The position numbers and the translations under genes are program-made. The notes under the pieces were generated by a model that saw only the letters and a program-made list of their open reading frames with translations, was not told the DNA's origin and did not search any database. Positions 53,617 to 62,853 of a stretch of DNA of 64,000 nucleotides are shown here, piece by piece. The stretch comes from UMGS1696 sp964634795 (lineage in GTDB: Bacteria; Bacillota; Clostridia; Oscillospirales; CAG-272): NCBI GenBank assembly GCA_964634795.1, contig CAZWLL010000001.1, positions 1 through 64,000 on the forward strand. Direction: 5' to 3'. Position 1 is the stretch's first letter; each line of letters begins with the position of its first letter.

Positions 53617-54108
53617 ATGAAAAACATTAATATCGTACTTCATGAACCGGAAATTCCTCAAAATACCGGAAACATCGCACGCACATGTGCCGCAACAGGA
53701 TGCGCGCTCCATATAATCAAGCCTATGGGCTTTGAAATCGATGACAGAAAGCTGAAGCGCGCGGGGCTCGACTACTGGCATTTGCTTGATATAACGTATT
53801 ATGAGAATCTTGACGACTTCTTTTCAAAGAATCCCGATTGTAATTTCTATCTTTTCTCAACCAAAGCACCGCACTGCTATACCGATGTCGAATATAAAAC
53901 TCCGGTGTTTTTGTTCTTCGGCAAAGAAACAAAAGGACTTCCCGAGGATTTTCTTCGTGATAACATTTCACGCTGCGTGCGTATACCTATGCGTGAAAAT
54001 CTGCGCAGCCTCAATCTGTCGAATTCCGTAGCCATAGGTGTATATGAGGTGCTCCGCCAGCATAACTTTGACGGACAGCAAAGTGAAAGCGTTTATCTTG
54101 AAAAATAA
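53617..54108 (+). CDS. trmL: tRNA (cytidine/uridine-2'-O)-methyltransferase TrmL
   Basis: 163 residues from ATG 53617, with AGGAGA just upstream; the longer frame is rejected. SPOUT knot enzyme: VLHEPEIPQNTGNIARTCAATG at the start (motif 1), FLFFGKETKGLPEDFL and CVRIPMRENLRSLNLSNSVAI (motifs 2 and 3). It methylates the wobble nucleotide of tRNA-Leu isoacceptors. It converges with cls, 15 bp apart, with no terminator seen. Confidence 0.92.
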   Translation: MKNINIVLHEPEIPQNTGNIARTCAATGCALHIIKPMGFEIDDRKLKRAGLDYWHLLDITYYENLDDFFSKNPDCNFYLFSTKAPHCYTDVEYKTPVFLFFGKETKGLPEDFLRDNISRCVRIPMRENLRSLNLSNSVAIGVYEVLRQHNFDGQQSESVYLEK

Positions 54109-54123
54109 TCGATAATATTCGCA

Positions 54124-55659
54124 TCAAAGCAAAGGTGCCAACAGCTCCATAACTCCTCTGAAAAGCTGACGGATAAAACTGCATTCTTCGTCTTTTGCGA
54201 CACTGCTTACCGAGAAAATTTCGAGAAAATCATTTTTTATATCTTGTATGCATTTTGTTTTATACATCCATACACCGCATTCGAAATGCAGGTACAGGCT
54301 TCTGTAGTCGAGATTAATGCTTCCTACCGTTGCGTACTTGTCATCGCATAAAAACGTCTTTGCGTGAATAAATCCCGGCTGATATTCGTAAATCTTAACT
54401 CCGTTTTGAATTAAGTTCGGATAGTAAGACTTAGTCGTTTCTTTAACCAATTTTTTGTCCGGTATACCGGGAGTCACTATTCTTACATCCACACCGCTCT
54501 TAACCGCAGTAAGCAAAGCCTGCTCCATCTGTTCATCGATTATCAGATAAGGTGTTGTTATCCAGATATAGTCATGCGCGGATGAAATCATTCCGAGATA
54601 AACGTTTTCCCCTACCGGCTCGAAATCCAGAGGATCATCCGAATACGGCTGTACATATCCGACACTATTTTCCGATTTTGACGTAAGCTCAGGTTTAAAG
54701 GAATCGTATTTTCCCGACTCATGAACCGGTATATGGCACAAATAGTCCCACATTGAAAGAAACATTACGGTAAAGCTCCATGCCGCACTGCCGTCGATTA
54801 CAATGGCGTTATCCTTCCAATATCCGTATTTAACGATTTTATTAATGTATTCATCCGCTATGTTAATACCGCCCGTAAAAGCGGTCTTTCCGTCTATTAT
54901 CAGTATTTTTCTGTGGTCTCGGTTATTTTGATGTGCTGACAGGACGGGAACAAAACGATGGAATACTCTGCACTTTATTCCTTCATTTTCAAGCTGACGT
55001 GCAAAATCTCTTTTCAGTGTCATAATGCATCCGATGTCATCATATATAATTCTGACGTCTATTCCCTCTGAAACCTTGCGTTTCAGAACATCGTGTATTC
55101 TGTTCCACATTTCTCCTTCGCTTATAATAAAATATTCGATAAATATATATTTTTCTGCTTTCTCAAGCTCTGCAAGCATTACTTCGAACGCATCCTCGCC
55201 TGTTTTAAAATAATCGAGTCTGCCGCATCTGTAAGGAGGATAGCTTGACGCATTGCGTATATATTTAGCCTGTTTTTCGGAATTCGCGTCGTCATCTGCC
55301 AACTCCGATATAACATCATCACCGCGTCCCAATTCTCCGCCGGCGACATCTGCCATAAAACGCATTTTCTTCAGCGAGCGTTTCGATAATCTGTTTCCGC
55401 TGAGTATCACATACAGAGCAATTCCGAACGCGGGGAACGTAAAGACAACCACAATCCAGGCAAGCTTGTATGCCATGTTTTGATTTGTGTTAATTATCTT
55501 CAGCACGAACACAAAACCCATAACAAACATAACAGCATAGTAGAATACAAAATATCTTGTAAACTCCACAGTCATAACAAGTATCATTAAAAGCTGTGCG
55601 AGTATAAGAATGCCAACTACGAATACCCTGCTGAAAATAAGCTTCTTAAGTCTTTGCAT
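54124..55659 (-). CDS. cls: cardiolipin synthase
   Basis: 511 residues. Two or three N-terminal transmembrane helices (about 8-32, 34-55, 63-83), then two PLD HKD motifs: HRKILIIDGKTAFTGG near 250 and HAKTFLCDDKYATVGSINLD near 430. It joins two phosphatidylglycerols to cardiolipin. A normal, intact bacterial PLD-type Cls. Own promoter at 55698. Confidence 0.93.
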   Translation of the reverse strand: MQRLKKLIFSRVFVVGILILAQLLMILVMTVEFTRYFVFYYAVMFVMGFVFVLKIINTNQNMAYKLAWIVVVFTFPAFGIALYVILSGNRLSKRSLKKMRFMADVAGGELGRGDDVISELADDDANSEKQAKYIRNASSYPPYRCGRLDYFKTGEDAFEVMLAELEKAEKYIFIEYFIISEGEMWNRIHDVLKRKVSEGIDVRIIYDDIGCIMTLKRDFARQLENEGIKCRVFHRFVPVLSAHQNNRDHRKILIIDGKTAFTGGINIADEYINKIVKYGYWKDNAIVIDGSAAWSFTVMFLSMWDYLCHIPVHESGKYDSFKPELTSKSENSVGYVQPYSDDPLDFEPVGENVYLGMISSAHDYIWITTPYLIIDEQMEQALLTAVKSGVDVRIVTPGIPDKKLVKETTKSYYPNLIQNGVKIYEYQPGFIHAKTFLCDDKYATVGSINLDYRSLYLHFECGVWMYKTKCIQDIKNDFLEIFSVSSVAKDEECSFIRQLFRGVMELLAPLL

Positions 55660-55697
55660 AGATTCCCCTCTTCTTCAGTGACATTAAAACGTATATT

Positions 55698-55726
55698 ATT
55701 TTACTATATTCAACTTATAAAATCAA
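55698..55726 (-). promoter_or_regulatory. sigma-A promoter of cls
   Basis: Minus strand: -35 TTGATT (55721-55726), 17-bp spacer, -10 TAAAAT (55698-55703), leader about 30 nt with GAGGGG upstream of ATG. Confidence 0.65.
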
Positions 55727-55873
55727 TTAGAATACGGTTAAAAAAAACGATAATACATCTCAGCTTTTCGTTCTAATCTCTCTTAATGAGAGCTGAATCG
55801 TCTTTTCCACCATTTCTTCAATCTCATGTCATTATTAAGGCATGATTTTGTCGATTTTTTTATTTTCTGTTTC

Positions 55874-55902
55874 TTGATTATTCCTCAAAATTATATTATA
55901 AT
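55874..55902 (+). promoter_or_regulatory. sigma-A promoter of the DUF1846 gene
   Basis: -35 TTGATT (55874-55879), 17-bp spacer, -10 TATAAT (55897-55902), then AGGAG before ATG 55941. The 281-bp gap between cls and this gene holds the two divergent promoters and otherwise A/T-rich sequence. Confidence 0.65.
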
Positions 55903-55940
55903 ATCTTGGATTTTGTTTTTTTATTTTACAGGAGTTATAT

Positions 55941-57425
55941 ATGTTTAATGTTGGTTTTGATAATGACAAGTATTTTAATTTACAGACGGAAAAAATATTA
56001 GAGCGTATCTCTCATTTCGGCGGAAAGCTTTACCTTGAATTCGGCGGAAAATTGTTTGACGATTACCATGCTTCTCGTGTTCTGCCCGGATTTAAGCCCG
56101 ATACAAAAATAAACATGCTGCTTCGTCTTAAAGACAAGGCTGAAATCGTTGTTGTTGTGTCGGCTGTCGCTATAGAGCAAAATAAAATGCGCGCTGACCT
56201 CGGAATCACATATGATATGGATGCTTTAAGACTTATCGACGCTTTCCGTGAAAGAGGCTTATATGTCGGAAGCGTTTGCATCACACACTATGCTTCACAG
56301 CCGTCTGCAGATGCATTTATCAAGAGACTTACCGATTTAGGCATAAAAGTGTTCAAGCACTACCCTATTCCCGGTTATCCCACCAATGTCAAGCTCATTG
56401 TCAGCGATGACGGATACGGTAAAAACGAATATATCGAAACCTCACGTCAGCTGATTGTTATAACCGCTCCCGGTCCCGGCAGCGGAAAAATGGCTACCGC
56501 GCTTTCACAGCTGTACCATGACGCTAAGAAAGGCATAAAGTCAGGATATGCTAAATTCGAAACCTTCCCTGTATGGAACCTGCCTCTTACTCATCCTGTC
56601 AACCTCGCCTACGAATCCGCTACAGCGGACCTTGCAGACGTTAACATGATTGACCCCTTCCATCTCGAGGCATATGGCAAAACCACAGTGAACTATAACC
56701 GCGACGTAGAAATATTCCCGGTATTGCGCAGACTTTTCGAAGAAATATACGGTGAATGCCCATATAAGAGTCCGACCGATATGGGTGTCAACATGGTAGG
56801 ATTCTGCATATTCGATGACGATGCCGTATCTAATGCCGCAAATATGGAAGTGATTCGCAGATATTATGATTCACTTGTTAAAAGAATGAAAGGCTTATGC
56901 TCTCCCGATGAAGTAATGAAGCATGAGCTTATCATGAATCAGGCAAAAATTACGACCGACGACAGACATGTTGTAAAATCCGCACTGGAAAAATCAGCTG
57001 CTACCGAAGGCCCTGCCGCCGCAATAGAACTCCATGACGGAAGAATTGTAACCGGTAAAACCTCGGCTCTTCTCGGATCCTGCTCTGCCGTTCTTCTTAA
57101 CGCTCTTAAAGCTCTCGCGGGTGTAGATGATGATGTACAGTTAATTTCTCCCGCAGTAATCGAACCCATATGCCGCCTGAAAACCAGCAATTTCGGCTGT
57201 CATAACCCCAGACTTCACGCAGATGAAATTCTGATTGCTTTAGCTATTTCGGCTACAACTGATTCCAACGCAAAGGCTGCACTCGATGCTCTGCCTGAGT
57301 TATTCTCATGTGAGGCTCACTCAAGTGTTATCGTATCGCAGGTTGATACCGATACCTTCCGCAAGCTCGGAATCAATCTCACCTGCGAGCCTGTTTACGA
57401 ATCAAACAAGCTGTTCCACAGATAA
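55941..57425 (+). CDS. DUF1846 family protein
   Basis: 494 residues, the family length. LEFGGKLFDDYHASRVLPGFKPD and ITAPGPGSGKMATALSQLYHD are characteristic of DUF1846 (PF08903, UPF0371), which is widespread in Firmicutes. Structures exist, but no reaction is established; the GPGSGK loop resembles a nucleotide-binding P-loop. No signal peptide. Own promoter, AGGAG site and terminator show a stand-alone gene. Confidence 0.88.
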   Translation: MFNVGFDNDKYFNLQTEKILERISHFGGKLYLEFGGKLFDDYHASRVLPGFKPDTKINMLLRLKDKAEIVVVVSAVAIEQNKMRADLGITYDMDALRLIDAFRERGLYVGSVCITHYASQPSADAFIKRLTDLGIKVFKHYPIPGYPTNVKLIVSDDGYGKNEYIETSRQLIVITAPGPGSGKMATALSQLYHDAKKGIKSGYAKFETFPVWNLPLTHPVNLAYESATADLADVNMIDPFHLEAYGKTTVNYNRDVEIFPVLRRLFEEIYGECPYKSPTDMGVNMVGFCIFDDDAVSNAANMEVIRRYYDSLVKRMKGLCSPDEVMKHELIMNQAKITTDDRHVVKSALEKSAATEGPAAAIELHDGRIVTGKTSALLGSCSAVLLNALKALAGVDDDVQLISPAVIEPICRLKTSNFGCHNPRLHADEILIALAISATTDSNAKAALDALPELFSCEAHSSVIVSQVDTDTFRKLGINLTCEPVYESNKLFHR

Positions 57426-57473
57426 GGCGAAAATTTTATTTCAACATATATAACTTAAAATATATCAAACATA

Positions 57474-57513
57474 AAAGTCTCCGTTCACGAGTTAATCGTT
57501 AAACGGAGACTTT
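57474..57513. terminator. bidirectional terminator
   Basis: AAAGTCTCCGTT (57474-57485) pairs with AACGGAGACTTT (57502-57513) over 12 bp. Between the convergent DUF1846 gene and the SIS gene; T residues follow on the plus strand. Confidence 0.88.
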
Positions 57514-57547
57514 CTTATTATGTGTTAAATACTATACAGTACGTAAA

Positions 57548-58588
57548 TTACTTTGTAATGGTAATTTTATTGATAACTCCCGCTTTATCGGGGTCTATGC
57601 CGCGTACAATTGTCATGCAGCAAGCCAAGAGCTGGAAGAACATAACAGCCATATGCGGGAATGTGAATTCACTGCCTGTGCAAGGAAGAACAACAGGTGT
57701 TGTAGCTGCGGGGCAGATTGAAGGATCATCAGTAATAACAACTACATCCGCACCTACGTTCTGCAGCTTCTGTATAATCGTAAGTGAGTCATCATCGGTT
57801 TTGCCCTTAGGTGCGATAACGAATACAAGATCATTCGGCTTAACCTGAGCAATCGGACCATGGTGGAAGTCTGATGTAGGATATCCCTTCATCTTCAACT
57901 TGTTGGTCTCAAGCATTTTAAGTGCGCCTTCAAGTGCTATCGGGTATGAAATACCGCGTCCGAGAACTATCGCGCCGCTTATATTCTGATACTTTTTAGC
58001 GAACAATTCAATCTCTTCGAATTTAGTATCAAGCAGAACACCTGCTTTTTCGCCGACACCATGCATTTCGGCAAGAAGCTCATCGTTTCCTGCCCATACA
58101 GCAGCCATAACTCCGAGTATCATCATCTGTGCGGTAAATGTCTTTGTAGCGGCGATACTTGCTTCAAATCCGCATCCGCAGAACAAATGATATTCAGCTG
58201 ATTTTGCCATAGGTGATTCTTCGTTATTTGTAACAGCAACGGTTATTGCTCCATCTTTCTTCGCGGATTCGAGTACTGCGAGAACGTCCTCAGCTTTTCC
58301 CGACTGTGAAACACCGATAACAAGGTTATCACTGAGATCTACATGTGCTCCGTACTTAGTGAATACCGAAGGAGTACCGAGTGTGCAGGGAATTCCCGCA
58401 AAGATGCCGAACAGATACTGAGCATATACACATGCATGGTCTGATGTTCCGCGTGCCGCAAAATAAATGTGCTTTATTCCCTTGCCCTTGGCTTTAGCAA
58501 CTATCTCTTTAATTTTGTCAATGTTTAAGTCATAAGCTTTTTTTATGGTTTCAGGCTGTTCTCTGATTTCTGTCTCAAGGTTAATCAT
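57548..58588 (-). CDS. SIS-domain sugar-phosphate isomerase/deaminase
   Basis: 346 residues from ATG 58588, with GGAGAT upstream; the longer frame starts with a weak codon. Two SIS domains: GTSDHACVYAQYLF and GVSQSGKAEDVLAVLESAK (first phosphosugar site), then GRGISYPIALEGALKM. Resembles the isomerase half of GlmS without the glutaminase domain, and FrlB/NagB-II-type enzymes. Substrate probably an amino- or fructosyl-sugar phosphate. Last gene of the rhaB-rhaA operon. Confidence 0.82.
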   Translation of the reverse strand: MINLETEIREQPETIKKAYDLNIDKIKEIVAKAKGKGIKHIYFAARGTSDHACVYAQYLFGIFAGIPCTLGTPSVFTKYGAHVDLSDNLVIGVSQSGKAEDVLAVLESAKKDGAITVAVTNNEESPMAKSAEYHLFCGCGFEASIAATKTFTAQMMILGVMAAVWAGNDELLAEMHGVGEKAGVLLDTKFEEIELFAKKYQNISGAIVLGRGISYPIALEGALKMLETNKLKMKGYPTSDFHHGPIAQVKPNDLVFVIAPKGKTDDDSLTIIQKLQNVGADVVVITDDPSICPAATTPVVLPCTGSEFTFPHMAVMFFQLLACCMTIVRGIDPDKAGVINKITITK

Positions 58589-58615
58589 ATAATTAATCTC
58601 CATTCTATAAATTTT

Positions 58616-59575
58616 TTATATTAATGAAAGGGTTTTTAAAATAAATATTCCGATAAATACCGTTAATATACAGATAAAAGTGGATAACAAGAGGATTTGC
58701 GCCGCCAGCTCATGGTCATTTCCCATTTTCTTAGCCATAATGTAGCTTGATACTGCGGTAGGCGCACCGAAACAAATCAGTATAACACCGAGCGACGGTC
58801 CTCTGAAGCCGATAAGCGCGGCTAAAGTAATCACCGCTGCGGGAAGTACTACTGTTTTAAAAATTGCACCGATAACAGCATATTTGAGTCTGCCATGCAG
58901 ACTTTCGAGTTTAAAGTTTGCACCCAAGCTTAAGAGTGCAAGCGGCGTTGCGAGATTCGCTAAATAAGAAAGAGTTTTTGACATAAACTGCGGTGTTTCA
59001 AAATCGGTAACCATTACTATTATACCGAGAAGTACTCCTATAATCAACGGATTTGTTATGACGTTCTTCAGTATACCGATAACCTTTTTACCGCTCATTT
59101 TCTCGTCTTTGCTTTCGGAAAACAGTGATAATATAATTACCGAGTATGAATTAAACATAACAATAACAAACGGCATTGTAATAGCTATGGTCTGACCGCC
59201 GATTTCACCGAACATATTTACCGCAAGAGGTACTCCGAGAATCGCGAAATTCGATCGACAGATACCCTGAATAAGTGCTCCGCGTTTTGATCTATCCCGT
59301 ACAGTCAGGCAAACAATCACGGTTACTATAAAGAACGAAAATGTAACCGATAAGATAAGGAATAAAACAAGCGACCAGTCGATATTTTCATCAGGCTTAC
59401 TGCCTGCCACTTCGTTGAAAAGCATAACAGGCAATGCTATTTTAAATACTATCCAATCTGCGGTTTCGGTAAATTTATCCGTAATAATACGGCATTTACC
59501 GAGTATTGCGCCGATTATTACCAAAAGAAAAATCGGAAATATAGCATTTACACTATACAGTAAATTATCAAGCAT
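58616..59575 (-). CDS. AEC-family transporter
   Basis: 319 residues from ATG 59575, which has GAAGG upstream. About ten hydrophobic helices in the two-fold arrangement of the auxin efflux carrier family (PF03547), for example NSYSVIILSLFSES and GAPTAVSSYIMAKKMGND in the C-terminal half, where the AxxS region is typical. Exports or imports organic acids or similar; substrate unknown. It overlaps the amidase gene end by 8 bp. Confidence 0.8.
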   Translation of the reverse strand: MLDNLLYSVNAIFPIFLLVIIGAILGKCRIITDKFTETADWIVFKIALPVMLFNEVAGSKPDENIDWSLVLFLILSVTFSFFIVTVIVCLTVRDRSKRGALIQGICRSNFAILGVPLAVNMFGEIGGQTIAITMPFVIVMFNSYSVIILSLFSESKDEKMSGKKVIGILKNVITNPLIIGVLLGIIVMVTDFETPQFMSKTLSYLANLATPLALLSLGANFKLESLHGRLKYAVIGAIFKTVVLPAAVITLAALIGFRGPSLGVILICFGAPTAVSSYIMAKKMGNDHELAAQILLLSTFICILTVFIGIFILKTLSLI

Positions 59576-60410
59576 AATTTTCGCCTTCACTTAATCCTGT
59601 GTAGTAACTGTAAAGTCCGTCGGCAATTGCCTGTGCAATCTCAGACTGCCATTCATCATCAACCATATTAGCCGCATCAGTCGGGTTTGTACAAAAACCG
59701 ATTTCAATAAGCGATGCCGCGACCATCGTTTCTCGTGTAACCTGATATGAAGCGACTGATTGATCGAATATCTGAGGCGAAGGAGTCGGATCCATTTCGT
59801 TTTCTATTGAATCCGCAATACTCTGCGCAATAATCTCATCATTAGTGTCTACTTTGCGCCAGTTATTCTCATTTTCATAATAAATCCTGATTCCGCATGT
59901 GTCGAGATTTGCCTCATAAGAATTGACGTGAATCGATACATAATAGTCAATATCCAATGTATTAGCATAAGCAACTCTTTCGGAAGGATTAAAAATCTGA
60001 TCGCCGTTGTCTTCGGCTGTTTTTCCGAATGTGGTACCGTCATGTGTCATTACTACAGAGAAGCCGAGATTTGTTAAATCTTCCTTCAGCTTGTTTGCAA
60101 CAGCCAAATTTATATCTTTTTCAAGCGTTCCGTCTTCCCATATGCCGTCACCGCATCCTCCGTCAACAAAGCCATGTCCCGGGTCAACGCATATGACATA
60201 GCCTTCTTTAACCTTTTCCCTATCATCGGATGTTTTATCTTTTTTCTTCTTTCTTCTGATACCTGTACCCGGGAGAGCTGTTTCTGTCGATACGAAGTTT
60301 TCCTCATTGTTTTCCGCTGCTTGCTCACTTGAGCATCCGGTAAACAATAACAGAGCACATAAAAGTCCTGCTCCTATCCGTACGGCATGACAGTTTAACA
60401 TTAGATTCAT
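59568..60410 (-). CDS. N-acetylmuramoyl-L-alanine amidase, lipoprotein
   Basis: 280 residues. Lipobox LFTGC (Cys26), linker, then Amidase_3 zinc domain: ICVDPGHGFVDGG (first His), SERVAYANTLDIDYYVSIHVNSY (second His), and LIEIGFCTN (catalytic Glu). It cleaves the MurNAc-L-Ala bond at the membrane surface; CwlD-like in sequence. AAGGAC upstream. It follows the CapA-like gene by 16 bp in the rhaB operon. Confidence 0.88.
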   Translation of the reverse strand: MNLMLNCHAVRIGAGLLCALLLFTGCSSEQAAENNEENFVSTETALPGTGIRRKKKKDKTSDDREKVKEGYVICVDPGHGFVDGGCGDGIWEDGTLEKDINLAVANKLKEDLTNLGFSVVMTHDGTTFGKTAEDNGDQIFNPSERVAYANTLDIDYYVSIHVNSYEANLDTCGIRIYYENENNWRKVDTNDEIIAQSIADSIENEMDPTPSPQIFDQSVASYQVTRETMVAASLIEIGFCTNPTDAANMVDDEWQSEIAQAIADGLYSYYTGLSEGENYA

Positions 60411-60426
60411 TTTTATTAAGTCCTTA

Positions 60427-61554
60427 TTATCTTAGGTAATCAGGGAGAAAATCCTCATCGATAATATTTTCAACTTTATCCTTCAGTTTATCAACGCTGA
60501 CGTTATTCACCGCGTGATTTGCGGCAATTTCATCACTATATTCATTGAACGTAAATACTTGGAATCCCGATAGACCTGTTGTGTCATCATTTGTATAATG
60601 AATCACTGTCGGATTCAATGTAACATCATCAAGCTCTATCGTTCCGCCTCCGTATGCAACAGAAAGATTCAGAATTCCCCCGCATAAATTGTCAATATTA
60701 TCGGAGCTCGTTATAATATTTCCGAGTGAATATGCAGCAAGAGTAAGTGTACCGTCTCCGGTGTCAACCCACTCGATTTTACCGAGAGCACTGCCGTTTC
60801 CGATAATTATATCAGCTCCCGATTGTGCAATATTGTATATCACATTGCTTTTGTCCGCTGTCGAGTCATCACTTCCCCAATCCACAAAAACAATAACAAT
60901 ATCAGATACGAAATCCGAATATTCGATTTCCGATTGATATTTATCATCTTTATAATCAACTCCGGAAACCGAAAGACATGCAATGTTTAAACCGTTTTTG
61001 TTTATAACAATATTCTCGCTGCCTTCTTTTACCTCGGTAATATCGTACTTATCGGCTGTGTCAAAAGCAGATGAATTTCCGATATTTAATACGTCAATAC
61101 CGAGATCGTATACCGCACCTACCGCTTCATCGGGAAGCTGTGTTTTATCTTGCTCTGTATATGAACCGAATGCGATATCGGATGAACTGACTAAATTGTA
61201 AATACCCGTAAACATTCTGAGAAAGCTGTAGCTCTTGCCGTCACCGGCACGATTGGAAGCATCGCTTATAATGCTGTCATCAATCGTAATGTTTCCGCAT
61301 ATTGAAATATTGAGTACATCCTTTGCGTTAACCTCGGTTACCTCCTCCACCGATTCCTCAGTGGAGGTTTCGAGAGTATTTTTGCGCGAGGCCTGTGCCA
61401 ACGTTTGTGATGAAGTATCAACCTCATCTGTGGTGTCAATGTCAGATGCGGTACTCGAATCTCTCATTTCTATTTGAATACATGATGAGAGGGCTAAAGA
61501 AACAGATAAACATGTTATTGCAAAACCGATTTTCAGACAATTGTGTAAACGCAT
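60427..61554 (-). CDS. CapA-like lipoprotein with degenerate metal site
   Basis: 375 residues. Lipobox LALSSC (Cys25), Thr/Glu/Ser-rich linker (about 35-75), then a fold like the CapA/PgsA poly-gamma-glutamate-associated metallophosphatase family (PF09587). The usual landmarks are altered: GD becomes GN (CGNITIDD), NLE becomes SYTE, NNH becomes NSS, HWG becomes VDWGS and GHHPH becomes GNGSA. So the metal ligands look lost, suggesting a binding or structural role. Starts directly after rhaA (3 bp). Confidence 0.65.
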   Translation of the reverse strand: MRLHNCLKIGFAITCLSVSLALSSCIQIEMRDSSTASDIDTTDEVDTSSQTLAQASRKNTLETSTEESVEEVTEVNAKDVLNISICGNITIDDSIISDASNRAGDGKSYSFLRMFTGIYNLVSSSDIAFGSYTEQDKTQLPDEAVGAVYDLGIDVLNIGNSSAFDTADKYDITEVKEGSENIVINKNGLNIACLSVSGVDYKDDKYQSEIEYSDFVSDIVIVFVDWGSDDSTADKSNVIYNIAQSGADIIIGNGSALGKIEWVDTGDGTLTLAAYSLGNIITSSDNIDNLCGGILNLSVAYGGGTIELDDVTLNPTVIHYTNDDTTGLSGFQVFTFNEYSDEIAANHAVNNVSVDKLKDKVENIIDEDFLPDYLR

Positions 61555-61557
61555 AAA

Positions 61558-62811
61558 TTATCGCTTAGACAATACGTCTGATTCATATTTTTTCATCTCG
61601 GCAATCCAAGTATTGCCGTCGGGAACATTCTGCATGTCGCAGTAAGCATCCCAAACAAGACCAAACGGCAAAGTCTTATATTCTTCAAGATATGCTAATC
61701 TCGATGTGTAATCTCCGTCAGCCTCGAATTTCTGGAGCATTTTTACAGGTTCGAGAGCGGCCCAAAGAAGAGCCTTCTGCATGTTTCTGGCACCGATAGC
61801 CCAGCATGCGATTCTGTTAATCGATCCGTCGAAGAAATCAAGTCCGATGTGTACTCTGTTTTCATAACCGCCGCGCTTAATTTCGGATGCGATTGTTTTT
61901 AATTCGTCATCGAATATTACAACGTGGTCTGAATCCCAGCGAACAGGACGAGATACGTGAAGCATAATTCCGTCGAGATACTGAAGTACACCGGAAATTT
62001 TATCGGAAACTACTTCTGTCGGATGGAAATGTCCTGTGTCAAGTGTCAAGAGAGTATGATGCTTCATAGCGCATCCCATATAAAATTCATGTGAACCGAT
62101 GGTGCAGCTCTCAAGACCTATGCCGAACACCTTGCTCTCGACAGAATCGAGAGTATACTCGGGACTGAGCTTTTCAGCAAATATTTCCGCATATGACTCG
62201 GCAAGAGTTTCTCTTTTCTTAGCACGGTTTACGGGAATATCCTTAAATCCGTCGGGAATCCACAAATTGTTAACCGATACCTGACCGAGCTCGCGGCCGA
62301 AGTACTCTGATATTTTACGTGACGCAATACCGTGTTCAATCCAGAATTTTCTTATAGCGGGATCGTCATTCGAAAGAGTAAATCCATCGGCTGAAAGAGG
62401 ATGTGAGAAAAATGTGGGGTTAAAATCGAGTCCCAAATTATTCTGCTTAGCCCATTCTACCCATGATTTAAAATGTTCGGGAGCTATTTCGTTTCTCGGA
62501 ACCTTTTTTCCGTCGGAATCCAAATATATTGCATGAAGAGAGAATTTCTTTTTACCGGGAATCAAGCTCGATGCAAATTCGAAATCCTTTCTGAGTTCAT
62601 CTATATTGCGTGATTTTCCGGGATAATTACCTGTGGACTGAATGCCGCCTGTTAAATCACCGTCATTTGTTTCGAAACCGCCTACGTCATCTCCCTGCCA
62701 GCAATGAATTGACACCGGAGTGTTCTTGACACTCTCAATAGCAGCATCAACGTCAACACCCCAATTTGAATATATTTCTCTTGCGGTCTCTAAAGCCTTT
62801 TCTGTATTCAT
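61558..62811 (-). CDS. rhaA: L-rhamnose isomerase
   Basis: 417 residues, full length. VSIHCWQGDDVGGFE near the N-terminus, NNLWIPDGFKDIPVNR, LTLDTGHFHPTE (metal site) near 250 and HIGLDFFDGSINRIACWAIG are diagnostic. It converts L-rhamnose to L-rhamnulose. 42 bp after rhaB. Confidence 0.96.
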   Translation of the reverse strand: MNTEKALETAREIYSNWGVDVDAAIESVKNTPVSIHCWQGDDVGGFETNDGDLTGGIQSTGNYPGKSRNIDELRKDFEFASSLIPGKKKFSLHAIYLDSDGKKVPRNEIAPEHFKSWVEWAKQNNLGLDFNPTFFSHPLSADGFTLSNDDPAIRKFWIEHGIASRKISEYFGRELGQVSVNNLWIPDGFKDIPVNRAKKRETLAESYAEIFAEKLSPEYTLDSVESKVFGIGLESCTIGSHEFYMGCAMKHHTLLTLDTGHFHPTEVVSDKISGVLQYLDGIMLHVSRPVRWDSDHVVIFDDELKTIASEIKRGGYENRVHIGLDFFDGSINRIACWAIGARNMQKALLWAALEPVKMLQKFEADGDYTSRLAYLEEYKTLPFGLVWDAYCDMQNVPDGNTWIAEMKKYESDVLSKR

Positions 62812-62853
62812 ATTTATAACCTTTCTGTAAATCGTTCTTTATTTTTCAAACGG

